Positions 29,340 to 38,868 are shown, counted from the stretch's first letter. The stretch is DNA of 64,000 bases from Acetobacter sicerae (GCF_011516765.1 NZ_JAAABN010000006.1:62001-126000); one strand, 5' to 3'. Numbers and translations: made by a program. Notes: generated by a model not told the origin, from the sequence alone.

Positions 29340-30665
29340 TCACGGACGGCCGACTGACTGGTAGTCCAGACCGGCGGCGCGCATCGCCGCCGGATCAAAG
29401 ATGTTACGCAGGTCGACGATAACCTTGCCGTTCATGGCTTCCGCAAGAGCTTTCGGCGCAAGCGCACGGAAGACATTCCACTCCGTCAGCACGACCAGCG
29501 CATCCGCACCCTTGGCGGCGTCAAGAGCATCGGTGCAATACGTCGTGGTCGGCGGCAACATCGGGGCAGCCACCTCCATGCCAACCGGATCAAACGCCCG
29601 CAGCTTTGCGCCCGCTTCAGCCAGACGATGCAGGATGGGAATCGACGGAGCTTCACGCATATCGTCGGTCTCCGGCTTGAAGGTCAGACCGAGAACAGCG
29701 ATCGTCTTGCCTTCCGCCGAGCCACCACAGGCCGCAATGATGCGACCAGCCATGCCGATCTTGCGGGCGTCGTTGACCTGCACGGTCGTCTCGACCAGAC
29801 GACAGGGGCTTCCTGCTTCCTGACCAATACGCGACAGGGCCAGAGTGTCCTTCGGGAAGCAGGAACCACCGTAACCCGGACCCGGATGCAGGAACTTGCG
29901 GCCGATACGGCCATCAAGACCCATGCCCTTGGCCAGATCGTGCACATCCGCGCCCAGCTTCTCACACAGGCTCGCCATCTCGTTGATGAAGGAGATCTTC
30001 ATCGCAAGGAACGAGTTGGAAGCGTATTTCGTGAGCTCCGATGTCTCCAGCGTCGTGAAGAGCAGCGGCGCTTCAATCAGGGACAGCGGACGATAGACCT
30101 TGCGCATGACCGCTTCAGCCCGGGCGCCGCCATCAGGCGCAGCCTTGTCGAGACCGATGATCACACGATCCGGACGCATGAAATCGCCGATTGCGCTGCC
30201 TTCACGCAGGAACTCGGGATTGGATGCGACGTCGAAATCGGCGTCAGGACGCGTCGCCCGGATGATTTCGGCGATACGGCGGCTGGTGCCAGCCGGAACC
30301 GTCGATTTTGTCACGACAACCGCATAGTTGGTCAGCGAACGAGCGATCTGCTGTGCGGCCGCGTGGACATACTGCATGTCCGCCGCGCCATCGCCATTCC
30401 GTGGCGGCGTGCCGACAGCAATAAATACCGCTTCAGCGTCTTTTACCGCAGCCGCAATGTCATCACCGAAAGACAGGCGTCCCGCCTGCATGTTCGATTC
30501 GACCAGCTTGTCGAGACCTGGCTCATAAATGGGAATCTGGCCTTTCCGCAGAGCGGCCAGTCGAGCCGGGCTGTTTTCAACCACAGCCACTTCTATTCCG
30601 AATTCCGCGAAACACGCAGCCGAAACAAGGCCGACGTAGCCTCCCCCGATCATTGCAATACGCAC
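29340..30665 (-). CDS. ugd: UDP-glucose 6-dehydrogenase
   Basis: A 441-residue enzyme that oxidises UDP-glucose to UDP-glucuronate with two NAD+. The Rossmann start RIAMIGGGYVGLVSAACFAE, the block TKSTVPAGTS, the SNPEFLREG motif and the catalytic Cys269 in GYGGSCFPKD are all present; TFKPETDDMREAPS marks the C-terminal UDP-binding domain. I choose a GTG start preceded by GGGAGGAG at 6 bases, rather than an upstream ATG with no ribosome site. UDP-glucuronate feeds exopolysaccharide (for example acetan-like) or LPS synthesis. Divergent from mlaE. Confidence 0.95.
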   Translation of the reverse strand: MRIAMIGGGYVGLVSAACFAEFGIEVAVVENSPARLAALRKGQIPIYEPGLDKLVESNMQAGRLSFGDDIAAAVKDAEAVFIAVGTPPRNGDGAADMQYVHAAAQQIARSLTNYAVVVTKSTVPAGTSRRIAEIIRATRPDADFDVASNPEFLREGSAIGDFMRPDRVIIGLDKAAPDGGARAEAVMRKVYRPLSLIEAPLLFTTLETSELTKYASNSFLAMKISFINEMASLCEKLGADVHDLAKGMGLDGRIGRKFLHPGPGYGGSCFPKDTLALSRIGQEAGSPCRLVETTVQVNDARKIGMAGRIIAACGGSAEGKTIAVLGLTFKPETDDMREAPSIPILHRLAEAGAKLRAFDPVGMEVAAPMLPPTTTYCTDALDAAKGADALVVLTEWNVFRALAPKALAEAMNGKVIVDLRNIFDPAAMRAAGLDYQSVGRP

Positions 30666-30938
30666 CGAAGTCTCCTCCCGATTTTCCGGGCCTGTCATCA
30701 GACGAACAGGGCGCCCGCCCGAAATCGTTCAGACTTGAACCTGTCCGGTCCCTCGCGGTCAAGGCCGGAACGAAAGAGTTTCATGAAGAAACCTCAGGGC
30801 ACACACGCAGTCAGGACACACCCGGAATAAAAGCGAATTTTGACGCCATCCGGCTGGCGGGCTACGGCTGTATGGCTCTAAATGGTTTCCCCCAGTGCAA
30901 AACCTGCACATTCCAGAACCAAGGACCGACCGCACCGG
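30666..30938. promoter_or_regulatory. Divergent intergenic region ugd / mlaE
   Basis: 273 bases holding the promoters of ugd (minus) and mlaE (plus). No confident promoter hexamers or operator were recognised. An in-frame extension of mlaE to 30882 is possible but unsupported by a ribosome site. Confidence 0.3.
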
Positions 30939-31724
30939 ATGAACACCCTGCTTGATCTTGTCGCCCTGCTGGGCCGAACGGTGTTTGTCGTGACACGAGG
31001 GGCCGGTTCCATTGGCCTGTTTGCGCTGGAAGGAATTTCCTGTTTTTTCCGGCCACCTTTTTACTGGCGGGTCTTTCTTCGGTCACTGCTGGATACCGGC
31101 TTTCTGTCCCTGCCGGTCGTCGCACTGACCGCCCTGTTCTCAGGCGGCGTGATCGCACTCCAGTCCTACACCGGTTTCGCGCAGTATCACGCACAGAGCG
31201 CCATCGCGAATATCGTGGTGCTGGCGGTGACACGTGAACTTGGCCCCGTCATGGCGGGCCTCATGGTAGCCGGTCGCGTGGGCGCGGCCATGGCGGCGCA
31301 GATCGGCACCATGCGGGTGACGGACCAGATCGACGCCCTGACGACTCTCCGCACCCATCCGATGAAATATCTCGTGGCGCCACGCCTCGCAGCCGGTGTG
31401 ATCGCTCTGCCCCTGCTGGTGGTGGTGGCCGATATTCTCGGTGTCGCAGGCGGTTTTACAGTGGCGACAGTCAAGCTCGGTTTCGCGCCGGATAATTATA
31501 TCGCCGCCACCATGAACGCCCTGAAAACCGAAGATGTCATGGTCGGACTGGTGAAAGCCACCGTGTTCGGCTTTCTCATCACCCTGATGGGCTGTTATTA
31601 CGGCTACACAAGCCGCGGCGGCGCAGAAGGCGTCGGTAGCGCCACAACCGCCGCCGTGGTCTCCGCGTCGATCCTTGTGCTCGCCTTCGATTACCTCCTG
31701 ACAGATCTGTTCTTCGCGCAATGA
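30939..31724 (+). CDS. mlaE: MlaE-family ABC permease (phospholipid transport)
   Basis: A 261-residue permease of the Mla/MCE type, moving phospholipids between the inner and outer membranes. About five helices are visible, with the family blocks GGVIALQSYTGFAQY, VTRELGPVMAGLMVAGRVGA, AAQIGTMRVTDQIDAL and LMGCYYGYTSRGGAEGVG. The last of these contains the conserved cytosolic loop. The ATG chosen gives the usual N-terminus; AAGGA lies 13 bases upstream. Its TGA overlaps the ATG of mlaF (ATGA). No MCE-domain (mlaD) gene follows, so the substrate-binding partner must be elsewhere. Confidence 0.93.
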   Translation: MNTLLDLVALLGRTVFVVTRGAGSIGLFALEGISCFFRPPFYWRVFLRSLLDTGFLSLPVVALTALFSGGVIALQSYTGFAQYHAQSAIANIVVLAVTRELGPVMAGLMVAGRVGAAMAAQIGTMRVTDQIDALTTLRTHPMKYLVAPRLAAGVIALPLLVVVADILGVAGGFTVATVKLGFAPDNYIAATMNALKTEDVMVGLVKATVFGFLITLMGCYYGYTSRGGAEGVGSATTAAVVSASILVLAFDYLLTDLFFAQ

Positions 31725-32533
31725 CAGAAAATCCTTCATCCGCACCGAAAATCCGTATTCGCGGGCTCCGCAAGGCCTTCGGCTCGAAAGTCGTGCTCGA
31801 TGGCGTTGACCTCGACGTGCCGACAGGAACCTCTTTCGTGATTATCGGCGGTTCCGGGTCGGGAAAATCCGTTCTGCTCCGCTGCATTCTGGGGCTCATC
31901 CAGCCGGATGAAGGGCTGATCGAGATTGACGGCGTGGACGTACTGCGTGCGCCCCGTCGTGAGCGCGAAGAACGGATCGGCGAAATCGGCATGCTGTTCC
32001 AGAACGCCGCCCTGTTCGACAGCCTGTCGGTCTGGGAAAACGTTGCCTTCGGCCTGCTGGCTCCCGAAGCCACCAGACATTCGGAAAAGCATCCCCGCCT
32101 CTCGCGCACCGAGGCGCGGGCACGGGCAAACGCGGTGCTGGAACAGGTCGGGCTTGATTCTTCTGTCGGCGATCTTTCTCCCTCCGAACTGTCTGGCGGC
32201 ATGCAGAAGCGCGTCGGACTGGCCCGCGCCATCGCTGATCGGCCTGAGATCCTGTTCTTCGACGAACCAACAACCGGCCTCGACCCCATCATGGGCGCGG
32301 TCATTGACGGGTTGATTGTCGATTGCGTGAAAACGATGGGATCGACCGCCATCGCCATCACGCACGACATGGCTTCCGCGCAACGGATCGGCGACGAGGC
32401 CGCCATGCTGTATCAGGGCAAGCTGGTGTGGCAGGGGCCGGCCACCTCGCTCATGCATTCAGGCAACGCCATGGTGGATCAGTTCACGCACGGTCGTCGT
32501 GAGGGTCCGATCTCCATGGAACTCCGCCGCTAG
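31721..32533 (+). CDS. mlaF: MlaF-family ABC ATPase (phospholipid transport)
   Basis: A 270-residue ATPase coupled to MlaE. Walker A is IIGGSGSGKS (about 41-50), the signature is LSGGMQKRVGLARA, Walker B is LFFDEPTTGLDP, and the switch histidine is in AIAITHDM. The GMQKR form of the signature is characteristic of the MlaF/MCE branch. It overlaps mlaE by 4 bases. anmK follows after 32 bases and may be on the same transcript. Confidence 0.95.
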   Translation: MTENPSSAPKIRIRGLRKAFGSKVVLDGVDLDVPTGTSFVIIGGSGSGKSVLLRCILGLIQPDEGLIEIDGVDVLRAPRREREERIGEIGMLFQNAALFDSLSVWENVAFGLLAPEATRHSEKHPRLSRTEARARANAVLEQVGLDSSVGDLSPSELSGGMQKRVGLARAIADRPEILFFDEPTTGLDPIMGAVIDGLIVDCVKTMGSTAIAITHDMASAQRIGDEAAMLYQGKLVWQGPATSLMHSGNAMVDQFTHGRREGPISMELRR

Positions 32534-32565
32534 AACGTGTTCCTTTTCAGCCGAAGTTTGTCGTC

Positions 32566-33693
32566 ATGAGTCGTCCGCTCAACGTGATCGGCCTGATGAG
32601 CGGCACCTCGCTGGACGGCGTGGATGCCGCTGTCATCCGCACGGACGGCGTCACGGTTTTTGAGCATCGTCCTTCCCTGTCGCTGTCCTATGACGCCGAT
32701 CTCCGTCAGTGCGCCCGCGCGCTTCTGGATCGTGCAGCGCATCTCGCTCCAGACGCTCTTGAAGTTCTGGACGTCGAACGACGCCTGACAGAACGTCATG
32801 TCGAAGCCGTCGAAGCATTGCGGCTCCAGACGGGACCTGTCGATCTGATCGGCTTTCACGGCCAGACGATCTACCATGCGCCGGCTCTGCGCCAGACCTG
32901 GCAGATTGGTGACGCGGCGTTACTGTCACGCAAGACGCAACTGCCGGTGGCGCATGATTTCCGAAGCGCTGACGTTGCTGCCGGTGGTGAAGGTGCGCCT
33001 CTTGCGCCCTGGTATCACGCAGCGCTGTTGCAGAACGCTTCCCGGCCGATCGCGATCCTCAACATCGGTGGTGTGGCCAATGTCACTTTCCTCGGACGGA
33101 ATGGCGAGATCATTGCCTGCGATACCGGACCGGGCAACGCGCTGATGGATGACTGGGCTCTCCGGCATACAGGCGTGGCCTGTGACACGGACGGCGCGCT
33201 GGCCCGGAAAGGACAGATCGATCAGGCCATTCTCGACACGCTGCTGGCCGATCCTTATTTCAGCCGTCCCGCGCCGAAATCCCTTGATCGACAGAGCTTC
33301 ATCGCGGCTCTCGATGCGGTTTCGGGCTGCTCGCCCGCGGATGGCGCTGCCACTCTTTCCGCTTTCACCATCGCTGCCATAGCACGGACAAGATTTCCTG
33401 AAGACCCCGCCGTCTGGTACGTCTGCGGCGGTGGACGCCATAACCCTATCCTGATGGAAGGGCTGCAAAAGGCTCTGAACGCCCCCGTCAGATCGGGGGA
33501 CAGTCTTGGGTGGAATGGAGACGCTCTGGAAGCCGAGTGTTTCGGCTTTCTCGCCGTGCGGGTTTTACGCCAGCTTCCCCTCTCCGCTCCCGGCATCACC
33601 GGAGCCCCTGATTTTCTGTCCGGCGGACGACTTACCTGCGCCGGTCTGACCACACTTCCCCGGTGGATTTCCCTGCCTGATGAAGACTCTTGA
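32566..33693 (+). CDS. anmK: Anhydro-N-acetylmuramic acid kinase
   Basis: A 375-residue sugar kinase that opens and phosphorylates 1,6-anhydro-MurNAc from cell-wall turnover to MurNAc-6-phosphate. The N-terminal VIGLMSGTSLDGVDAAVI is diagnostic, followed by DLIGFHGQTIYH, ILNIGGVANVTFL, DTGPGNALMDDW and YVCGGGRHNP. It lies downstream of mlaEF on the same strand; both systems maintain the envelope, but no functional link is shown. The 3' end overlaps the -35 box of the tRNA-Thr promoter. Confidence 0.96.
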   Translation: MSRPLNVIGLMSGTSLDGVDAAVIRTDGVTVFEHRPSLSLSYDADLRQCARALLDRAAHLAPDALEVLDVERRLTERHVEAVEALRLQTGPVDLIGFHGQTIYHAPALRQTWQIGDAALLSRKTQLPVAHDFRSADVAAGGEGAPLAPWYHAALLQNASRPIAILNIGGVANVTFLGRNGEIIACDTGPGNALMDDWALRHTGVACDTDGALARKGQIDQAILDTLLADPYFSRPAPKSLDRQSFIAALDAVSGCSPADGAATLSAFTIAAIARTRFPEDPAVWYVCGGGRHNPILMEGLQKALNAPVRSGDSLGWNGDALEAECFGFLAVRVLRQLPLSAPGITGAPDFLSGGRLTCAGLTTLPRWISLPDEDS

Positions 33694-33717
33694 CGCTGTG
33701 AGTGGAGACGCTATATA
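33690..33717 (+). promoter_or_regulatory. Promoter of tRNA-Thr
   Basis: TTGACG (33690-33695), a 16-base spacer, then TATATA (33712-33717), 13 bases before the mature tRNA 5' end. The -35 box overlaps the anmK stop codon. Match to the sigma-70 consensus and placement are both good. Confidence 0.7.
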
Positions 33718-33729
33718 CCCCGCCACGTT

Positions 33730-33804
33730 GCCGGCGTAGCACAGTGGTAGTGCAGCGGTTTTGTAAACCGAAGGCCGGGAGTTCGAATCTCTCCGCCGGC
33801 ACCA
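33730..33804 (+). tRNA. tRNA-Thr (anticodon TGT)
   Basis: A full cloverleaf: acceptor GCCGGCG/CGCCGGC, D arm GCAC-AGTGGTA-GTGC, anticodon stem CGGT/ACCG with loop TTTGTAA (anticodon TGT, reading ACA), variable region AGGCC, T loop TTCGAAT, discriminator A, and encoded CCA (33802-33804). No other tRNA was seen in the window. Confidence 0.97.
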
Positions 33805-34003
33805 TTTTCCCCGAAAATTAGTTAATCAGATTAGCGTTATGTAGCCGGTTTGTGTGCTTTTGCCACACGTAAACCAAGCTATAAATCCTGACGACGGCTT
33901 CTGGTTTTACGCCACGTCCAATGCTCCCTCACCGCCCAGACTTGGTCTTCCCGCCGGAGTAAGGCACAACAGCGCCCCAACGTGCCGAACAACGGAGACG
34001 GAT

Positions 34004-34849
34004 ATGCGGGTTACAGTCGCTGATGTGCAGAAGATGAAGCAGAATGGCGAACGCATCGCCATGATAACGGCTTATGACTGCTCCTCCGCCCTTATTGCCG
34101 AACGTGCCGGTGTTCCTGTCCTTCTGGTTGGCGATTCACTGGGCATGGTCATGCTGGGTCACAGCACGACCCTGCCCGTCACGCTTGACGATATGGAACG
34201 GCATGCCGCCGCCGTCATGCGAGTCAGTCAGAAGGCGCTTGTCGTCGCTGACCTACCCTTTCTGAGCTATGCCACCATTGAGGATGCGGTCTCTTCCGCC
34301 CGCCGCCTCATGCAATCGTCAGGCGTGCAGGCCGTCAAGCTGGAAGGCGGCAGAAGCATCACACCGCAGATCCGCCGTCTCGTTGACTGTGGCGTGCCGG
34401 TCATGGGGCATCTGGGTCTTACGCCTCAGTCACAGCATCAGATCGGCCTGCGCGTGCAGGCCAGGCGTGCGGAAGAAGCGCGCCAGCTGATTGAAGACGC
34501 CCTCGCTGTTGAAGCCGCGGGGGCTTTTGCGCTTGTGCTGGAAGTCGTTCCTGCCCCACTGGCCGCCGCCGTGTCTGAAAGAGTCAGTATTCCTGTCATC
34601 GGCATTGGAGCGGGAGCCGGTTGCGACGGACAGGTTCAGGTCTGGCACGATCTGCTTGGTCTGTTCGAAGGCCGTCCGCCCCGTCATGCCAAGCGTTTCG
34701 CCGATATCGGGGCCGCCATGGAGCAGGCCGTTCGCGCCTATGCCGACGATGTGCGTTCAGGTTCTTTTCCGACGGATGCACAAAGTTCCACGATGAACCC
34801 TGATGAACTGGCCGCCGCCCTCGCCTCTCTCGACCATAAAGATCACTGA
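34004..34849 (+). CDS. panB: 3-methyl-2-oxobutanoate hydroxymethyltransferase
   Basis: A 281-residue TIM-barrel enzyme that makes ketopantoate from alpha-ketoisovalerate with methylene-tetrahydrofolate, the first step to pantothenate. Family blocks: [32 protein letters not shown] (metal-site Asp), [29 protein letters not shown] and [21 protein letters not shown]. The ATG is preceded by GGAGACGG. panC starts one base after its stop. The open frame extends 150 bases upstream without family similarity. Confidence 0.97.
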   Translation: MRVTVADVQKMKQNGERIAMITAYDCSSALIAERAGVPVLLVGDSLGMVMLGHSTTLPVTLDDMERHAAAVMRVSQKALVVADLPFLSYATIEDAVSSARRLMQSSGVQAVKLEGGRSITPQIRRLVDCGVPVMGHLGLTPQSQHQIGLRVQARRAEEARQLIEDALAVEAAGAFALVLEVVPAPLAAAVSERVSIPVIGIGAGAGCDGQVQVWHDLLGLFEGRPPRHAKRFADIGAAMEQAVRAYADDVRSGSFPTDAQSSTMNPDELAAALASLDHKDH

Positions 34850-34850
34850 C

Positions 34851-35690
34851 ATGCAGATTGTTTCCACCATTGCCGACGCCCGCAAGATCCGGGCCAGCCT
34901 GAATGGAACACTGGGTTTTGTTCCGACAATGGGTTTTCTGCATGAAGGCCATCTCAGTCTTGTCCGGCGCGCGCGGGAAGAATGCGATGCTGTCGCCGTC
35001 AGCATCTTTGTAAACCCGACGCAGTTTTCTCCTGACGAAGACCTCAACCGTTATCCACGAGCCCTCGAAAGAGACCTGTCCCTTCTCAAAGAGGCTGGCG
35101 TTTCTTTCGTTTTTACGCCTGATGCAGATGAGATTTACCCACCCGGCTTCGCGACAGGCATAGATGTGGGAGAGGTCGCGAAGCCGCTGGAAGGTGCTGT
35201 CCGGCCGGGCCATTTTTCTGGCGTCGCCACTGTTGTCACCAAGCTTTTCAATATCATCCAGCCGACAAAAGCTTTTTTTGGTCAGAAGGACGCCCAGCAA
35301 TGCGCCGTGATCAGGAGGCTGGTCACTGACCTGAATATTCCCGTCGATGTCGTTGTCTGTGATATTGTCCGGAACGAAAGAGGTCTCGCGCTCTCCAGCC
35401 GCAATTCTTATCTGACAGGCAGTGAACAGGAACGTGCGCTCCTGCTGCATGACAGTCTCAGAAAAGCTCAGGAGCATATTGCTGCGGGCAAGCGCAATGC
35501 CTCGGCAATCAAGACGCTGATTGCCGACATCCTGTCAAAAGATCCGGATTTCTCGGTGGATTATATCAGCGTTGCTGATCCGTCCTCTCTGATGGAACTG
35601 GACAGCATTGACGAGGAAGCGCTGATTTCCTTAGCCGTCCGGGTTGGCCATACCCGACTGCTCGACAACATTCTTGTCAGAAAAGAGTGA
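34851..35690 (+). CDS. panC: Pantothenate synthetase
   Basis: A 279-residue enzyme that joins pantoate and beta-alanine with ATP. The adenylation-site motifs are visible: VPTMGFLHEGHLSLV (HxGH, about H31-H34), VSIFVNPTQFSPDEDL, FFGQKDAQQCAVIRR, and the KMSKS-like LALSSRNSYL. It is coupled to panB with a one-base gap. panD and panE are not in the window, so beta-alanine and pantoate supply are elsewhere. A hairpin repeat follows directly. Confidence 0.97.
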   Translation: MQIVSTIADARKIRASLNGTLGFVPTMGFLHEGHLSLVRRAREECDAVAVSIFVNPTQFSPDEDLNRYPRALERDLSLLKEAGVSFVFTPDADEIYPPGFATGIDVGEVAKPLEGAVRPGHFSGVATVVTKLFNIIQPTKAFFGQKDAQQCAVIRRLVTDLNIPVDVVVCDIVRNERGLALSSRNSYLTGSEQERALLLHDSLRKAQEHIAAGKRNASAIKTLIADILSKDPDFSVDYISVADPSSLMELDSIDEEALISLAVRVGHTRLLDNILVRKE

Positions 35691-35710
35691 TTGCAGAAAT
35701 CATTCCAAGG

Positions 35711-35782
35711 CGGGAAATATTTTTTAGTGCCTCGCTTTTATAAAGGCGGCACTTTTTGAAGCTTTACCAAAAACTTCACCGG
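35711..35782. repeat. AT-rich palindromic repeat, copy B (REP-like)
   Basis: AAATATTTTTTAGTGCC opens the element; an imperfect hairpin (AGTGCCTCGCTTT with AAAGGCGGCACT, 35726-35752) follows, then TTTTTGAAGCTTT, ACCAAAAACTTCACC. It shares order and core words with copy A at 6393-6474 (CGCCTTT hairpin, AAGCTTT, TTCACC). It also lies between convergent genes (panC and the AI-2E-family gene). Confidence 0.65.
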
Positions 35783-35830
35783 GATCTGGAAGGTCGTTTG
35801 ACAAAACGACCTTCCAGAAAGACCCGAACC

Positions 35831-37042
35831 TCATTGCTCAGACTGGCAACCAATCATCTCCCCGGCGCCATTGGCCCGCATGGAGCCGAAACGCCAGATC
35901 AGATGAGCAAGCGCCATCAGGACCGGTCCGATAAACAGGCCGCTCAGACCCCACGTTTCGATCCCTCCCAGAATGCCAAGCAGCACCCAGACAAATGGCA
36001 GACGAATTGATCCACCGATCAGAACGGGCCGGATAAAATGGTCCGCGAGGAACAGAATAACAAAACCAAACACCCCGACGGCAATACCGGCTCCCAGGGA
36101 GCCCTTGACGGCAATCAGCAACGCGCTGATGGCGACGGCAACTCCTCCGACCATCGGGATCATTGAGGCCAGAGCAGTAAAGAGACCAAGCAGCAAAGGC
36201 TGAGGTGCGCCGGCGATGACGTAAGACACGCCGATGATGACTCCTTCGCCGAGCCCCACAAGCACCAGCCCCGCCATTGCTCCCCGCACGGCGCCAACAA
36301 GCTGTTTCTGAGCCATCTGCCCGCGAGCGCCCAGCAGACGCAGAATGAACAGATTGAGATGATCAATCAGCTTTTGACCGCCCCGCAGCAGGAAGAACAG
36401 AATAAGCAGAGCAAAGCAGAGGATCACAACAGTATTGGCGACACCGTGACCGACATGTTCAAGTGTGGCCAGAGCCTGTTCCGGATTCAGCTTGTGCACC
36501 AGAGCACGCACTCCTTCCGGGTTGGAAAGATTGGTTTGCCACCAATGCTCAATCTGCGCTCTGCCCCACGGCAGTTTTGACAGCCATACAGGCTCGGGAA
36601 CGCCAGTCTCTCCTGCCTGCCTGATCCACTTTCCTCCCTCCTGCGCTTCTCCTGCGGCAGAGCCGATCAGAAAAGATACAGGGATGACAAACACCAGCGC
36701 TATGGCGGAGACAACAGCAAGCGGCAGAACCGTTTCAGCGTGCTTGGGAGACCATTTACGACCAAGCCACTGCATGATCGGCCAGCATACAATGGCGAGG
36801 ACGCCTCCCCAGACCAGCGCAAGCCGAAACCTGCCCAGAGTGAAAAGCGCCAATCCTGCGATGGAAACCGCAAAGACACCTTGCGCCCAATATTGAAAAG
36901 GAGGCCGCGCTGAAGGCTGCTGTTTAACGGACGATAATGCCGCACCATCCTCTTCATCCCGAGACAAAGAAGGAACAGTGCTTTCCGACTTGCACCATGA
37001 CGATATTCTAGAAAACATTTTCACCAGAGACCTGTTTCTCAA
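35831..37042 (-). CDS. AI-2E-family transporter
   Basis: A 403-residue inner-membrane protein of the AI-2E/UPF0118 family. A hydrophilic N-terminal 45 residues precede about eight helices. Conserved parts are LILFFLLRGGQKLIDHLN, GAVRGAMAGLVLVGLGEGVIIG, GLFTALASMIPMVGG and the C-terminal FIRPVLIGGSIRLPFVWVLLG followed by GLSGLFIGPV. Members transport different small molecules; the name does not imply autoinducer-2 here. The gene stands alone. Its first codons (MRNRSLVK) or a later Met (MFSRISSW) are both possible starts. Confidence 0.85.
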   Translation of the reverse strand: MRNRSLVKMFSRISSWCKSESTVPSLSRDEEDGAALSSVKQQPSARPPFQYWAQGVFAVSIAGLALFTLGRFRLALVWGGVLAIVCWPIMQWLGRKWSPKHAETVLPLAVVSAIALVFVIPVSFLIGSAAGEAQEGGKWIRQAGETGVPEPVWLSKLPWGRAQIEHWWQTNLSNPEGVRALVHKLNPEQALATLEHVGHGVANTVVILCFALLILFFLLRGGQKLIDHLNLFILRLLGARGQMAQKQLVGAVRGAMAGLVLVGLGEGVIIGVSYVIAGAPQPLLLGLFTALASMIPMVGGVAVAISALLIAVKGSLGAGIAVGVFGFVILFLADHFIRPVLIGGSIRLPFVWVLLGILGGIETWGLSGLFIGPVLMALAHLIWRFGSMRANGAGEMIGCQSEQ

Positions 37043-37335
37043 ATATAAAAATAGTGGTCAGTTTCTCTTCAATATACATTCAGGCGCTTTATCCTGACCG
37101 CATGACTTCGGAAACAGATCACTCCTTATTTCCCGTACCTTTCACTTAGCCATTCACTCCGGGAACTGCTGCTACATGAACATATTCTGAAGAAAAAAGT
37201 TCATACCAAGGCAGGCTGCACGCTGGATTTACAGCCTGACAGCATCCTCAGTCTTCAGCAGAAACCTTGTTACAGAGTTATCTCGGGCCGTGTGACCCGT
37301 CAGAAGCACCGGGAATTGACCCCAACCAGCCCGGA
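37043..37335. other. Intergenic region without recognised genes
   Basis: 293 bases between two minus-strand genes, holding the promoter of the AI-2E-family gene at its left end. A 7-bp inverted repeat CAGGCTG/CAGCCTG lies near 37215. No ORF or RNA element could be supported. Confidence 0.4.
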
Positions 37336-38868
37336 TCAGTGCTTCCGTGCGGGCGAGGTCGGTGCGCCCGCCTTGGGTGCAACGGATGCGCCGGGGGCCA
37401 GAACTTCTGGATCAACCGGTTCATCGGTTGTCATGTTTGGATCAGGCGTATGCGTGTCGTCACCCGATGCAGACGCCGGAGCCTGCACAGTCAGACCAAG
37501 TGGCCCCGCAAGACGCGGGTGAGTCACAGCTTCGGGGATTGCCGCGAGAGCCTGCAGTGGCACAGGCTTTTCCGGAGCCAACATAGCTGTCAGAGGACCT
37601 GCCGCCGGGTTGGCGATATAACCGGCCAGTTGCGAACCGATACTGTCGGACGGGCTTCCCGCGGGAGACCATGTGCGCCGCAACAGGGTAACATAAGCGT
37701 CCGGGTCCATCCCCTGATTGACTGCGGCGTTATTGAGAAGTCGGGGAACAAGCCCTGCATCCCGCCAGGAAAAGTCCAGATGCACAATCTGAGGCTGAGG
37801 CAATGCCCCCTGTTGCGCGACCAGTTGGGTAAAGTCACCTGCAATGTTCAGATGCCCGAATTCAGGAGCATTCACGTCAAATTCCGTGACATGCGCAATA
37901 TCCGCTTCCCGATCGACAATCGCATTCAGCACAATCGCTGCATCAAACTTCTCATATCCCAGTGTCTTGATGACCATGGTGCGCGGACCGGTCGGCCAGA
38001 GTCTGAAATGGGTGAGACTCTCCGTCACACGGCTTTTCTGACCATCCGTATCGATGTGCAGATGGGCCTTTTCAAACCCGGCGAGACGGTCTTCGGCGCT
38101 CCCCGGACCATCCACCTCCCCCTTGAGGAGAAAATCTTCCACGGCAATGGACTGATTGCCGTCGTGAAACAGCAGACCATCGCCTTTCAGATAGGACTGC
38201 AACAGACCCGCCAGATCAGAACCATCTGACACCAGTTGTCCCATACTGGCGTCTCTCACGGGGTGATCGCCGTAATGAAGCTGGAGTTTGTTGACGGTCA
38301 GCCGGGAAACGCGGCCGGTACCATACTGGTCAAGAATGACATGAGCGGCCCTGAGGCTTTCCAGACCATCGGCCGAGGTCATGACGGCCTGCGTCGCCTC
38401 GCCGTGATCCATCATCAGGCTGCTGACCTGATCTTCTGTCGGAGGCGGCAGCATGAGGCCATCCAACGACAGCCGTTTCGCCTGCATGGTGCCGCCTGCG
38501 CCCGTAATCTGGAGCGTATAGGCGATGACGTGGTCAAAATGCAGGGAACTGTGATCAGGCGTGCTTTTTGCCTCTGTCGGAGAGCCCACAACAGCCCCGA
38601 TCAGTTCGATCGTGGCTGCGGAAATGGTCCCGCTGGGGTCTTTCAGGACAACGTCTGTCAGTCGCGCCCCGTGGCTGGTGGGCAGGGCGATCGCCTTACC
38701 CCATGTAAAGTCCACGCCTGCCGGCAGATGGGCTTTCGCGTCCTCAAGCGCTTCGATCAGTTCATGATTGGCTTCCCTGTGAACCCAGATCCACCCCGCA
38801 GAGCCGAGTCCGATGACCGCCAGAGCGGAAAGGGTGAAGATGGCGCGGCGTGTGGTTTCTCGGTTCAT
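37336..38868 (-). CDS. Membrane-anchored periplasmic protein of unknown function
   Basis: About 510 residues with one N-terminal helix (about 8-27, FTLSALAVIGLGSAGWIWVH) after a basic start (MNRETTRR). The helix lacks an obvious signal-peptidase site, so I read it as an anchor with the rest in the periplasm. The body alternates short strands and helices, and the C-terminal 60 residues are low-complexity Pro/Ala/Asp. The general layout (one anchor, beta-rich periplasmic part) resembles DUF2125/AsmA-like proteins, but I find no convincing motif. A GTG start 12 bases upstream is possible. It is divergent from rplM. Confidence 0.6.
   Translation of the reverse strand: MNRETTRRAIFTLSALAVIGLGSAGWIWVHREANHELIEALEDAKAHLPAGVDFTWGKAIALPTSHGARLTDVVLKDPSGTISAATIELIGAVVGSPTEAKSTPDHSSLHFDHVIAYTLQITGAGGTMQAKRLSLDGLMLPPPTEDQVSSLMMDHGEATQAVMTSADGLESLRAAHVILDQYGTGRVSRLTVNKLQLHYGDHPVRDASMGQLVSDGSDLAGLLQSYLKGDGLLFHDGNQSIAVEDFLLKGEVDGPGSAEDRLAGFEKAHLHIDTDGQKSRVTESLTHFRLWPTGPRTMVIKTLGYEKFDAAIVLNAIVDREADIAHVTEFDVNAPEFGHLNIAGDFTQLVAQQGALPQPQIVHLDFSWRDAGLVPRLLNNAAVNQGMDPDAYVTLLRRTWSPAGSPSDSIGSQLAGYIANPAAGPLTAMLAPEKPVPLQALAAIPEAVTHPRLAGPLGLTVQAPASASGDDTHTPDPNMTTDEPVDPEVLAPGASVAPKAGAPTSPARKH

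Noticed and set aside
35831..37042. Assignment of the AI-2E-family gene to quorum sensing
   Set aside because: The family name is historical; no luxS or lsr gene is nearby and members transport varied substrates.
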